This document shows, one piece after another, positions 1-10,345 of a stretch of DNA of 64,000 nucleotides; position 1 is the first letter of the stretch, and each line of letters starts with the position of its first letter. The stretch comes from Chionis minor (Eukaryota > Chordata > Aves > Charadriiformes > Chionididae), in assembly GCA_013398295.1 (NCBI GenBank), contig VZSF01008863.1, positions 62,001 through 126,000 of the forward strand, read 5' to 3'. Under the pieces are notes generated by a model. It searched no databases. It was not told where the DNA came from and was given only the letters and a program-made list of their open reading frames with translations. The translations under genes were made by a program, and so were the position numbers.

Positions 1-1584
1 CATTACTTTCCATTTACTTAAAGGAATGGAATTGGGAGATTGGGAACCATCCAAAAGTCAGAAACTTCAACACATCAAAGAAATCCAGATGCAGGATTGC
101 CATGTGATTCTGTTCTCTCTTACCACAACCACTGGACTTTGGTACTCAACAACGCCTTTTATACTTGTAAGTATCTCAACAGGCAAGTTATGATATTACA
201 AAAAGTAAAGCATCACAAGGGACCACATCACCAAACCCCACTACTCTTCCACTACAGCTAATGCACGGATTTCCATTTCCAGAACACCAGGTTAAACCTA
301 CTTAAGTTTGCATCTGAAGAGTATCACTGCTTGCACCAGAAGTCAAGCATCAGTGTTCTCAGCCTTTTTCCTGGAAAAAGAGACAATTTACAGAGTTCTC
401 TCATTCATACCAAGCTGGCTTGGTTGGTAGGTGCTGGAATATCAAATACAACAGCATTAAGAAGCCTATTATAAATTGCCATTTTAAAAACCTTCGTTTA
501 CAGCTAAACAGAGACTATTAATTTGTCACAGATACTTAAAAAAGACCGCAGAATGCATGAGATCATTTTATTCATAAAGTTAAAGACCCCTTGCAAACAT
601 TACTTTTTAGGTTTTCAACCTTGAGCTTTCAGAAGAATACACAAATAAGGGTTACACGTTTATGTGGTCATATCTGCCTACCCAATACAAAGACTTATTT
701 TCAGCCCGTGATCAGCACCCTCGCATTTGAAATAAAGCAAGTACAAAGTTTAATTTGCAAGACAATTGCAATGATGAGCACGCTACCGAACTGTGTACCT
801 GATCAGCAAAGAATAAGATGCTGCTTCAGTCTCAGAAAGTTGAAATCAACTTCGAAAAAGAGTCAGTCTACTTTTTTCTACGTTTTATCTTCAGCATTTC
901 AAAAAACATTAACTGCCTGTTAGTGAAGTGAATTCCAGGTTCCAAGCCTTAAAGAGGTGCCTCTAAAAGTATTTTTCAAGTTTGATTTTACAGCAAGCCA
1001 AAAGTAAAGAACAGATACAGATTCGGGCGCACACATCCACACAGTGCAGCTCACACTAATTTTGAAGCATTTCTATAAACCTTATAGAATGTGGCCTCCC
1101 TAGACGTGATCCCAGGAAACATTTCCCAGACCTGAAGAGGGACATCCAAACTTTATCACTTGCAAGTTTGCATAATGATATGATGCAAAGACTTTAATTA
1201 CCGACAAGCCAATTCTTCATGTCCTTTTACTCCCTCTGCTCAGCATCAAAGCGCAGAGAAATCAGTCAGCTAAAAGAGAAGTCTTTTGAAAACACTCCTG
1301 CTTTCATCTCCGAGGAGACTATTTTAAACTCCACATTCAGAGCAACAGAAGAATCTGCATTTCTGAATCACTGAGATTCGTTTAAAGGTAACTACTAACT
1401 TGTCAGACAACAGCTAAAAAGAATTTATACCCTGCCTAAATACAATCAATAATCCTTTATATGATTTAAAACACATACGAGTTAAGCAGAAATCGTAACT
1501 TATTAGTGTATTACATTAGTAGCTGGAAATAAGGCAGAACTAAAATAAGAGGCAGTAGAAAACAACTTAAACTTCTGCAACACA
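1..1584. other. AT-rich unique sequence left of the CpG island
   Basis: No recognisable repeat or gene is visible here. The stretch is AT-rich with scattered short open frames on both strands, none with protein-like composition that I can support. A minus-strand AATAAA hexamer near 565-572 could be read as a polyadenylation signal, but no coding sequence leads into it. By position this is either the first intron of a leftward gene starting in the adjacent CpG island or intergenic DNA. Confidence 0.6.
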
Positions 1585-1923
1585 CCCCCGCACCGTGCGT
1601 TCGCTGAACGGACATGGGAAGAAGTTATCCCGCTCAGTCCCTGCTCGTCATTCAGACACACGCGAGAAAGGGGGGAAAAGGAGCGTCCGTAACCCACAGC
1701 CTCGTTACCGAACACAAGGCCGACGCCGGTGCCGCCCTGGTGCGACTCCCCGACCGGGGCAGCGCGAGGGATTCTCGACTTTAACATTTACGCGCCCCAA
1801 ACTCTCCCCGAGCCGCGCACAGCCAGACCGGGCCCTGCGGCGGGAGCGGCCGGCCGGGCACGGCGGGGCCGCCGGACCAGCCCGCTCCGCTCCGCTCCCC
1901 GCGGGGCGGCCCCTGCTCGCCGC

Positions 1924-2061
1924 NNNNNNNNNNNNNNNNNNNNNNNNNNNNNNNNNNNNNNNNNNNNNNNNNNNNNNNNNNNNNNNNNNNNNNNNNNNNN
2001 NNNNNNNNNNNNNNNNNNNNNNNNNNNNNNNNNNNNNNNNNNNNNNNNNNNNNNNNNNNNN
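1924..2061. other. assembly gap (138 Ns) inside the CpG island
   Basis: An unbroken run of N interrupts the island. Flanking sequence is extremely GC-rich on both sides, the usual cause of short-read drop-out in bird genomes. The 138 bp may be an estimate of gap size. Long open frames that cross it on either strand are artefacts of untranslated Ns. Confidence 0.99.
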
Positions 2062-2104
2062 CCCTCCTGTCCCCCTCGCCCCCCCCCCCACCGCGGGGGC
2101 AGCC

Positions 2105-2116
2105 GGCGCGTGCGCA
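2105..2116. promoter_or_regulatory. NRF-1-like site
   Basis: GGCGCGTGCGCA matches the NRF-1 consensus (YGCGCRTGCGCR) at 11 of 12 positions; only the first base differs. NRF-1 sites are frequent in TATA-less CpG-island promoters, close to the start site. Chance occurrence in such GC-rich DNA is not negligible. Confidence 0.4.
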
Positions 2117-2222
2117 CTCCCGCCTCACAGGCGCGCGGGGCGCGGCTCGGTGGGGGTCGGTGCGGCCGTCTGTCTGTCCGTCTGTCAGTCCGCTCGTCCC
2201 CGGGCCCAGGGTCGCGGCGAGG

Positions 2223-2257
2223 ATGATCCCCGCGGCCCGGGCAGCCCCCGGCCGGAG
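2223..2257 (+). other. possible first coding segment ending at a splice donor
   Basis: An ATG at 2223 has A at -3 and is followed by 11 open codons (starting Met-Ile-Pro-Ala-Ala-Arg) plus two bases. It ends at a plausible 5' splice site, CGGAG|GTAACG, with the GT at 2258-2259. The position inside the CpG island suits a short first coding exon with a long first intron. The peptide is too short and too biased by GC composition to identify. A possible downstream partner is the strong acceptor ending at 2947, whose open frame has the right phase. An alternative is that this is 5' UTR or random. Confidence 0.2.
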
Positions 2258-2460
2258 GTAACGACCGGCGCCGCCGCCGCCACCGTCCCCGCCACCGGCG
2301 GCCACCTCTGTCGCCGTCCGGCGCAGCCGCCCGTCACAGGAGCGTTACTGAGGGGCCCAGTCCGAGTCCTGGGCGGCGGTAAACGCGACGCAGAACGGCA
2401 AAAGATGAAAGTGCAGTCGCTGGGTTTCGTGCGACGGACCAGTGTGGTGTGGTGAGAGTC

Positions 2461-5400
2461 TCCAGGTGCTCAGGGAGGTGTGAGGTGAGGGTCAGAAACC
2501 AGAGCGGAACCTTCTCCATGAGGGAAAAGAGAACAGATATTGGCAGTACTGCATACCGGCGAGGTACGAGGTAGTGGGGTTTTTGAGCAAAAACCCTGAA
2601 TCTCCACATAAAAACATCAACTTCAGCTGTACGAATGTGGTATCCAAAATACAGCCCTTCATGACACGGTGCAGGGATACTACACATGCACAAAAGAAGC
2701 ACAAGAAGTTCAGTAAATTGCCTTTTCATCTTTTTCACATACGTAAGACTGGTAATGGCAGTCAGCATTACTAGGAGGAGGAGATCAAGATAGAAGGAAG
2801 GTTTGGGCTGAGGTTCAGAACTTGCCACTAACATATTGTTAGGGTACACAGGCAGCTACTAATGTGATTACAGCTAATCACTCGCAGCTGATCTATTGCC
2901 TAAAGGTTAACGATGCAACAGTAGCAACAAAGTTTGTTTTATTGTAGGTTACTGAAGGAACTTGGAGTAAGTGTGACACATGGAGAAGAAGTGTGGAAAG
3001 AATTAAAAAGTGATATAAGGGGGCACAAAATCGATGCAGGAAAACAGAAGGAAAAATACCTCTGGAGAAGAACAGAAGGCACAGGTACCCTCAACCAGCC
3101 AAGACAAAATCTACAAATAACAGGAAATAAAGGAATTATTAAGGTAAAATAATTACAGGGTTAAAAATATAAAGAATTAGCATTATTGGCAAACAGGCTG
3201 AAGCCTTTAGGCATTATTGTAATGTAAGTTTATCAGATAATAGTTAAAAACGTAAAGCAAGAGCAAGCTTAAGTATAAAGAAAGGGTGTGTAACTAGTGG
3301 TAGGAGAAGTACAGTAAAACAGCAAGGGGAAGGAGCAAAAGGGAAAAAACATTGTATTCTGCCACCCTTGTTATGTCCCTGGTTTTTTGTCAGTGGGCGT
3401 AAGGATGCCACAGAAGATGACCAAACACTCCATGCTTAAGGGCATTATGTTTCTTCTATCTGCTCACAGCTGCACACCAAACTTACTGGTACTAGTGTAC
3501 CTACTTTGGAACTTCCTACGCCTGTAGCACCCCAGCTTATAATAGTGAAGATCTGATTACTTGACTTTTGTGATCAGTTTGTTAGGTCCTTGCCTAGGTA
3601 TTGAAGATGGAATGGGAAGAGATCTCAGCCTGCCGATTTGCAGGATCTGTGAACGGTTGGAATTAGTCCAGAATGAGCTGGGTCTAACTAAGCTCTAAAG
3701 ATCAAGGGTGTCTGTGATTGCTAGAGGGGCACATTGCATTACAAGAAATACAGTACAGAAAAGAGAAGCTCCCTTTTATGGGCTGCTCAGTTAGCATGGA
3801 TCAGAACTTACTGATTAATTTTATGCCTGAACATTCCTTATTTTATCAGCAAGTTTAAGTTTGCAAAGTGTTGGAGTACAGAATTTCAATCTGGTTTAGA
3901 AAAAGTAGAAAATGAGAATAAATCATGCTGTAGATGATAATTTTATTACCCAATAAATAATCTTCCTTGTCCTTCAGCAAAGCAGTTATAAATAAAGGGC
4001 CACCATGGACTTACTTATTGAGGCAAAAGGTTGAAAGTTTTCCAGAAAATTAGTATTTCAAGAAAAATTCTCATATCAAATACTTCTAATGCTTTTCTAA
4101 ATGTGATTCCGTTGTTAATAAACTGAAAACTGTCTTCAAGATGCACAAATGTCATCTGCGGGACACCAATTCCAAACTCCTGTCATGATGGTCAGCAAAG
4201 TTGTGCAGTTTCCCATCTCTTACACGGGGTGGCACAATATAGCTGGAAATCTGTCAAGTGTTCAAATGTAACCTAGAAAACAAGCAAACAAGAGGTCAGA
4301 GCCAACTGCTAGGCAATGTTGAATAATTCTATTTTTAAACATCAGACAATTGCAAATATAAGCAGATTCTCACATGAAAGCTTTACCAAAGAGAACAGGC
4401 TTGAAGGAATGTCTGTCGCATTGCACTCTGTCGCATGAATTTTGTCCTGTACATGCGAAAAGTCAACTGTTACACAATTTTGGGTCTGAAATAATTCACA
4501 ATTAACCTTTAAATAGAAAATAGTAATCAAAAGCAACAGAATACCAAAACATTATTTTCCCATTTTACTTATTATAAAGTATTTTCTAGTAATCTAAAAA
4601 CAGCCCCCAAAACAACTAGATTAAAAATGACGTTGTGTTGTCCCGCTCCCCCAAGTGGTTCAAGCAAGAGCTCAGAAATGTTGAAATTTTAAAACATTCA
4701 TTTGAAAGTCTGCCTCTGTGGGCTTGTATGTAGAGACTGCATTTGTACAGAATTCCTCCTTGCAATTTTCCCTAAACAGAAAGTACAAATGCTGGGGTTT
4801 TTCCAACTTTATCATGCCCTTTTTTGATGATAAGGGCTTTGGGCTGTAGTTTACCTCTGCTTTTGTAGTCCATGCACATAATTTGGCTCCTGTCTTAGAC
4901 ACCTGTGATACAAGATGAGCAACGCATTATAGAGTAGTAGATTTCAGGTATGTGGACAGGAAATAGGTCGTGCATAATATTTTCCCTCACTTCTGATACT
5001 CCTGTGGTGTGCATCATCACCACTTTAAAGCCATTCTGTTGTAATCGGTTGTCACGCTACTGTAGCTGGCTGAGTTTCATAGTTGCATCCTCTTTGCATA
5101 TCATGGGTTAAATTACTGCATGGAAAGCGACCCTCACCACAGTCCTTCCGTGTCCCTGTGTGCTTTCTCCCAAACCTCCCTGGGCTGCTTCACATACAAC
5201 TCATGATGCTGTCACCCACTAGTTCTTAAGCAGACTTGCACTTCACGTCTCCTAGCTCCTTTCCCTGCCATTTTGCCTTTTTCTATCTCTGAACAAATAC
5301 CTCATTGCTGAAAAGAAATCAAGGTCTGTCAGGTGTAAGCGAAGGTCTTTTGTGTGGAAGTACAAAATTACAAAGAACGCCCATCTTTCATAACAGTCAA

Positions 5401-8094
5401 ACCGAACCTCAGACCTTTGCCATTTCCAGGACATAGCTATCACCTACATAGAAAAGAGAATCTATTCATCCTCTGTGTGTATGATTTTCAGGTTTTTTAA
5501 TATATTTTTCCTATCACAGAGCATAACAGTTTGTTGGGTAGAAACAACCATACCGGTACGAGAGAAAGCAAGAGCCAACTTGCTAGCCGTGAGAGTCTTC
5601 ATGTCTGCAATTGTGTGTGGAGCGGATATTATGATTATCTTGTTTATGGACATTGTTGATGTTCTTCATTAGTATTTAAATAAGATTTCTGTAACTGCAA
5701 GTGAAAGGTGCTAAATACATTGCTATTAATACCATATTTGCTAATGGCTACACCCTCAAGGAAAGTAGGTACTAATCCTAAATTTCACTTTGGTTGAAAA
5801 CTGAGGGACCTGTTAACTGTGGGAATAATGTGGAAAAATAAAAGCATTAGGAGATCTCTTGCACCTGTCTTTGCCAGATAAATACCATTGCACAATGCCA
5901 GTGTACTAGCAGAATTGCAGACAAACATGTGGCGGTATACCATTAACTCACATTTCTTAATTTGTACCGGAAAGTCTGCCTAGCTCAGATAAAGGAGATA
6001 GTTACACATACGGACAACTGCTGTTTTCAGAGGGTGTTTTCTGCATAGGTATTTTTGACATGGTAAATATTCTTCTCTTACTGTGCCTCATAAAAAATGT
6101 CTGATCTTTGCCATTTGCTGTATCAGCTTAATGTCTACCGTAATGCTGTGTTAATAATATAATTTTTTAGCATATTGTGGTCAGAATCCAATATAAAGTG
6201 TGGATGAATCACACCAGGAAAATATTTGTGCATAATCAAAAAATCTGCAAGTTCCTTCATACGGAACGGTTGAGTTTTCAATTTGCGTTTCTGCATGTTC
6301 TGATGGTCAGGCTGTTATTCATACTTGCACGCAGTAGGAATTCAGTGATACTTGGTTCAGCTCACTTCTTACAGTTTCTGAAAAAAACATGAACTACCCT
6401 GTTACATGGACAGACGATATCTTTGCTGGTTGAGCTTGAGGGGAAAACTGGGTACAATTATATATTCTTTTAATTATTCATGACTTGGGTCTGAAGTGAA
6501 TGTGTATACGTTTTTCACTTATTCACTTTATAAAATTCAAAACTAAGCCCAGAAGCAGTTTTATTCTTGGCAGTGTGACAAGTTTCCTTTCCTCAACGAA
6601 CCAGTCAAAGGAATTGTTCCTCAGAGAGTTTGTCATCCTCACGTATCCCAGAGAGTCGGGAGGGGGGCTGGCATTCATTACACCCCCCATCACACATATG
6701 CGTGTGCGCTCCCTCCCTCTCTCCCTCTCTGACTGTGACAACAAGCCCATCTCAGAGGACTGTGTTTATATCTAGCATGTGGTTTCGTTTGCGTAGCTGA
6801 TTTGTGGTTCATTAATCTAGAAAGCATTGCTCGGTTCTGGTAAGGACAATGTATCTATCCATATTCTGCTTATTCTGCCTCCTGTCCCCGATACGACATG
6901 CGGTTTAGACAGGGAGAATTCACTCTGTTTTGAGGAACAACTAGAGCAAAAGCAGCTCAGAAGCCAAAGCTGATGTAAACATACATTAGGAAATTGTTTT
7001 GATCTGGCCCATCAGGCTGCTGGCAATGAACTGTTCTTCCTTGGGAGACATGCAAATTTATGGGACACAACTTGACATGATTAAGGCAATGCATACAGAA
7101 GAGGTAGTTGCCCTTTGGCAAGAGAATGATGTCAAGAACCAATGATTCTTTACGTTCTTGGCAGCGCAGGTAGGATCATGAAATAAAGGGCTTCTTGCAG
7201 ATCCATTATAATTTCAGTGTTGGGTTGGGTATTTTTAAACCATGTTTTCCTAGCTTTTATGGTTGTAGTACTATTAGTTGTTTGTCTTGCAGAGGAACCT
7301 ATGGACAACGGTCAATTTGTAGTCTTCAAAAACTAAATCTGTGTCTGCTGATACTGTGATAGCTTATGATAGCTTGTTGAGTCTGAAGAGAAAAAAAAAG
7401 AAAAAAGAAAAGAAGAGTTAAAATAATGCCACAGGGAGGCATCAACTTCTGCTATTCACTCACAGCAGTGGGGTTCTTCACTTTGAAATGTAATTATCAG
7501 AGACACTGACACTCTTTGTTGACAGACATGTGCTCAAAACTCATCCACATGCCTGAGTGGAGTCAGATTCATCTTGTGCCAGGGTTAATGAGAAATTACT
7601 GATCACTACCTGGGAATTTGGGGGTAAGAACAGCTGAACTTAAGGTGAAAGACTCCATATCGTATTACTACTCCCCTGAGTCAGCCTAGCAAATAGCTAA
7701 CTGTAATATCTTAATTAACCATGTGTTAGAATCAACCTTATTCCCCCTTGCAAGCTGCACACATTGCTAATTACATTAGGTAAGCACGCAAGAGCACAAG
7801 GGAAGCAGCATTAGCGTTGTGGTGGGGCAGTTAGGTTTCCTACTGCACTGTATAGCAGAGCAAGTCTGGTGGCAGTGGGGTGATGTTGAAATGGCACCCT
7901 TTAACACAAACCTAGGGGTAAGGGAAACGATGCTCTTTCTATGCTGGAGAATGCTGCTCATCCAACTTCCGGGACAAAAGAGGCATGGCAGACGGAGGCG
8001 GCTGTCTTTGCATTCCTTTCCCCTGTGAAGTTTGGCAAAGGAAGAAACTAGTAGGAAGAGCACAAAGCACGTAGCTCTGGAGGCTGCCACCTTT
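2461..8094. other. AT-rich non-coding stretch
   Basis: No repeat family is recognised. Contents noted: a TTTTATTGTAG acceptor-like site at 2937-2947 with open plus-strand codons after it, a strand-ambiguous open region near 5490-5672 (see findings), a pyrimidine-rich tract at 6709-6730, and a short tandem of GATAGCTTAT/GATAGCTTGT at about 7356-7376. The rest reads as unique intronic or intergenic DNA. Confidence 0.55.
6709..6730 (+). repeat. CCCT/CTCT pyrimidine-rich simple repeat
   Basis: A short, nearly pure pyrimidine run made of CCCT and CTCT units follows alternating CACACATATGCGTGTGCG sequence. Typical low-complexity sequence; no function inferred. Confidence 0.7.
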
Positions 8095-8215
8095 CATGCG
8101 CCTGCTCTAGCGAGCGCCTCTGATGCACGCTGGGCTGCTTTGCGTGCAGCATCCACGCAGCCTTGCTATGCGGGCTGCGCCGCGAGAGGCAAGAGGAAGC
8201 GCGGTTGGAGCTTGT
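8095..8215. promoter_or_regulatory. small CpG-dense block
   Basis: About twelve CpG dinucleotides fall within roughly 120 bp, in a neighbourhood where CpG is otherwise very rare. GC content rises sharply over the same interval. It is shorter than a standard CpG island but could be an alternative promoter, an unmethylated enhancer or a degraded GC-rich repeat. No splice site or named coding frame explains it. Confidence 0.35.
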
Positions 8216-9880
8216 TGTGTTCTGGCTGTGCACAGCTGGCATGTGATTCACTGGGGACTTGTACCATCTGGTACAGATGAGAGCCTATCATGTTACTCAG
8301 TGTCTTTATCAGAAATAGGGTCTTGGAAGAACATCACAAAGCTATGACTGGTTTGCTGGTACAAATTTAACTTTTGAACTCCAAACCTCATACAGAGAGG
8401 CTGACAACTTCCAACAATCACATTCTCCAGTTCGTCCAGCGCATAGTTGAACAATACTTGATTTTCTAGGTTCTGCTAGTTGGATAAAACTTTTTTAAAA
8501 GTGTAATTTCTAGTGGCTTTTTAGATCTAACAAAATATAGTCCAAAGTCCTTTTTAGAGCTAAAATGCTTCAAATTTGTTTCTTTCCATCCCTCTCCATC
8601 AATACACAATTTCTTTGACATTTCCTCCACTGGTACCTGTCCTTCTTTTAAATTAATTTTTGGTTCTCTGTTTCTTTATGTATTAAATGCAACTTTTGGA
8701 ACTAATTCTCATCTAAGCTTTCTCTGTCAGTCCCCGGCCCTTCATCTCTAAGCTTTTATTCAGTTAGAATACTTAGATTTTATCCTAGCCATTAATTTTA
8801 ATTTTCAAACAGTATTTTTTGAAGATTAACTAAATTAAATCATTTTTGCAATTAGTGTCAAATTAATCCGTAATGGAAGGTAGATAACCGCAGAGATGGA
8901 GTCTCTTAGATTTTGACAGATACCCTCATTGGGTTTAATGTTTTGTATAATATCTCCTTAAGTGAGCAAAGATCTCTCTTTGATGGCTTCCTTCTCTCAC
9001 ACCTAGGCTTCTGGCCACATAGAAATAATGTCTTTGATTATGGGGAAAACTAACTCTTTTTACATTTCTGAATTCTGTGGGGGAGTGTTAACACTGATTA
9101 TATTAAAAAAAACACGTTTTGCCATTTTCAGGCCTTATCTCTGGTACTTGATAGCTGAACCTCCATGGATTGTAACATACAAAGTCTACCACAAAAAATT
9201 ATTTTTTTAAAATTGATTTCATAGAGATAGGCAAAAAAGAAGCCAAATGATCAGTTTAACCAGTGGAAATCAAGGGATAGTAATCTCCAGCAGGCAGACT
9301 AGTAGAGAGAAGGAGGCTGGAAATAGGATAGCACGACCAGTCATCTCGGGATCGCTTCCTGGATCGACAAGACTTGGGTCTGAACATACCTTGATAGCTT
9401 AGCACTTTGTCATTTAGACTGATTAAAATAAAAGGAAGCAAACACACTGGTACTTATATTAGGCTCATATGAGTGTTTGGCCATAGACACATCTGTGCCC
9501 GAACTGCTTTAATTTGAGGTGCCTGATTCTGAGCCTCCAGCTCTGACCTGTGGTTGAACTCAGCCTGACTTTCTCTGATGATTAAACACTTACTCTTATC
9601 TGCACTGGGCCCTTGGACACTTTCATTTTCTATTACAGTTTTTTTTTTTTTTTAATAACCAGGGACGTGGCAGTAATGGTTCATTTGTTCTGGCATCATA
9701 TGGCATCACTTAAGTGATTGGTTTAAGCCAAAACTTTGTTTTGTATCTGCTCTGGCCTACCTGACTTCAGTGACAGTTTCATTTAAAGTAGTAGCGTGTT
9801 AAGAATTACTGTGATTCAGCAATAGATGACAAATTTCTAAAAGTGATCTCTGAAGTTTGAGAAGACAAGTAAACAGTTCT

Positions 9881-9908
9881 GTTATTGTTTACTGGTTATT
9901 GTTTACTG
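9881..9908 (+). repeat. perfect 14-bp tandem duplication
   Basis: The unit GTTATTGTTTACTG occurs twice head to tail with no mismatch. The unit contains TTGTTTAC, which matches the forkhead (FOX) core TGTTTAC, so the duplication makes two spaced FOX-like sites. Functional meaning is speculative. Confidence 0.85.
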
Positions 9909-10011
9909 GGTTTGGATGAGCTTTCCTTGTGTACTCTGTAAACGTACTTTGGGCTTGGTCATATCCTACTCCTCTAGCAAAATTCTCGTAGAATACTAGT
10001 AGAGCCAGGTA

Positions 10012-10087
10012 ACACAAAAAAACCCAAACAAAACAAACCCACACCCAAAGGAACCAAACAGCAAAAAAACCCCCAAACTCCAAAAAC
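10012..10087 (+). repeat. A/C-rich low-complexity sequence
   Basis: This tract consists almost entirely of A and C, with runs such as AAAAAAACCC and AAACAAAACAAACCC. A similar tract occurs at 23001-23045. These may be decayed poly(A)-like or (CAAA)n simple repeats. Confidence 0.7.
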
Positions 10088-10226
10088 TAGCTATTGTCAT
10101 CACAAGTAAACACATAAACTTTGAGATCCCAGGATTAAATACAGAGGATACACATGGAAAAAATTAAAGAACTGCAATCCTTAAACCACAGATAGTGAGA
10201 CCCTCACCAAGCAAACAAGATTTTAC

Positions 10227-10345
10227 CTTTCTGCATGGATAAGGGCCCCAAATTATGATGCATCTCAGCTGTTGCTGCACTGGCTGCTGAAGTTACCAGG
10301 CCTAGCTGCACCTTTCCCGCAGAGGATGCCATGCTATGGCACAGG
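10227..10345 (-). other. candidate minus-strand coding exon (unidentified)
   Basis: On the minus strand a TTTTGTTCCACAG acceptor precedes 119 nt that is open in one frame (1 nt, 39 codons, 1 nt) and ends at AAAG|GTAAAATC. The peptide is alanine/serine-rich in the middle and contains an in-frame Met about four codons in. It resembles no family I know. An open frame this short with fair splice sites is expected several times by chance in 64 kb, so this is a hypothesis only. Confidence 0.2.

Larger units (their letters stand above)
1585..2460. promoter_or_regulatory. CpG island, probable promoter
   Basis: Base composition changes abruptly from AT-rich flanks to very GC-rich sequence dense in CpG, with GC-box-like runs, an imperfect (TGTC)n stretch near 2168-2195 and many CGG/CCG triplets. 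In birds an isolated island of this size and density nearly always marks a promoter, usually TATA-less. I see no TATA box. An NRF-1-like palindrome lies at 2105-2116. The direction of transcription is not settled: a Kozak-like ATG followed by a GTAACG donor favours the plus strand, but bidirectional activity is possible. The centre is missing (Ns), so the main start site may be hidden. Confidence 0.8.

Noticed and set aside
591..923. 110-codon plus-strand frame
   Set aside because: No splice context or recognisable protein, basic and low-information composition; expected by chance.
1595..2455. 286-codon plus-strand frame, and several minus-strand frames, across the CpG island
   Set aside because: They run through 138 Ns, and GC-rich DNA lacks stop codons; length is not evidence of coding here.
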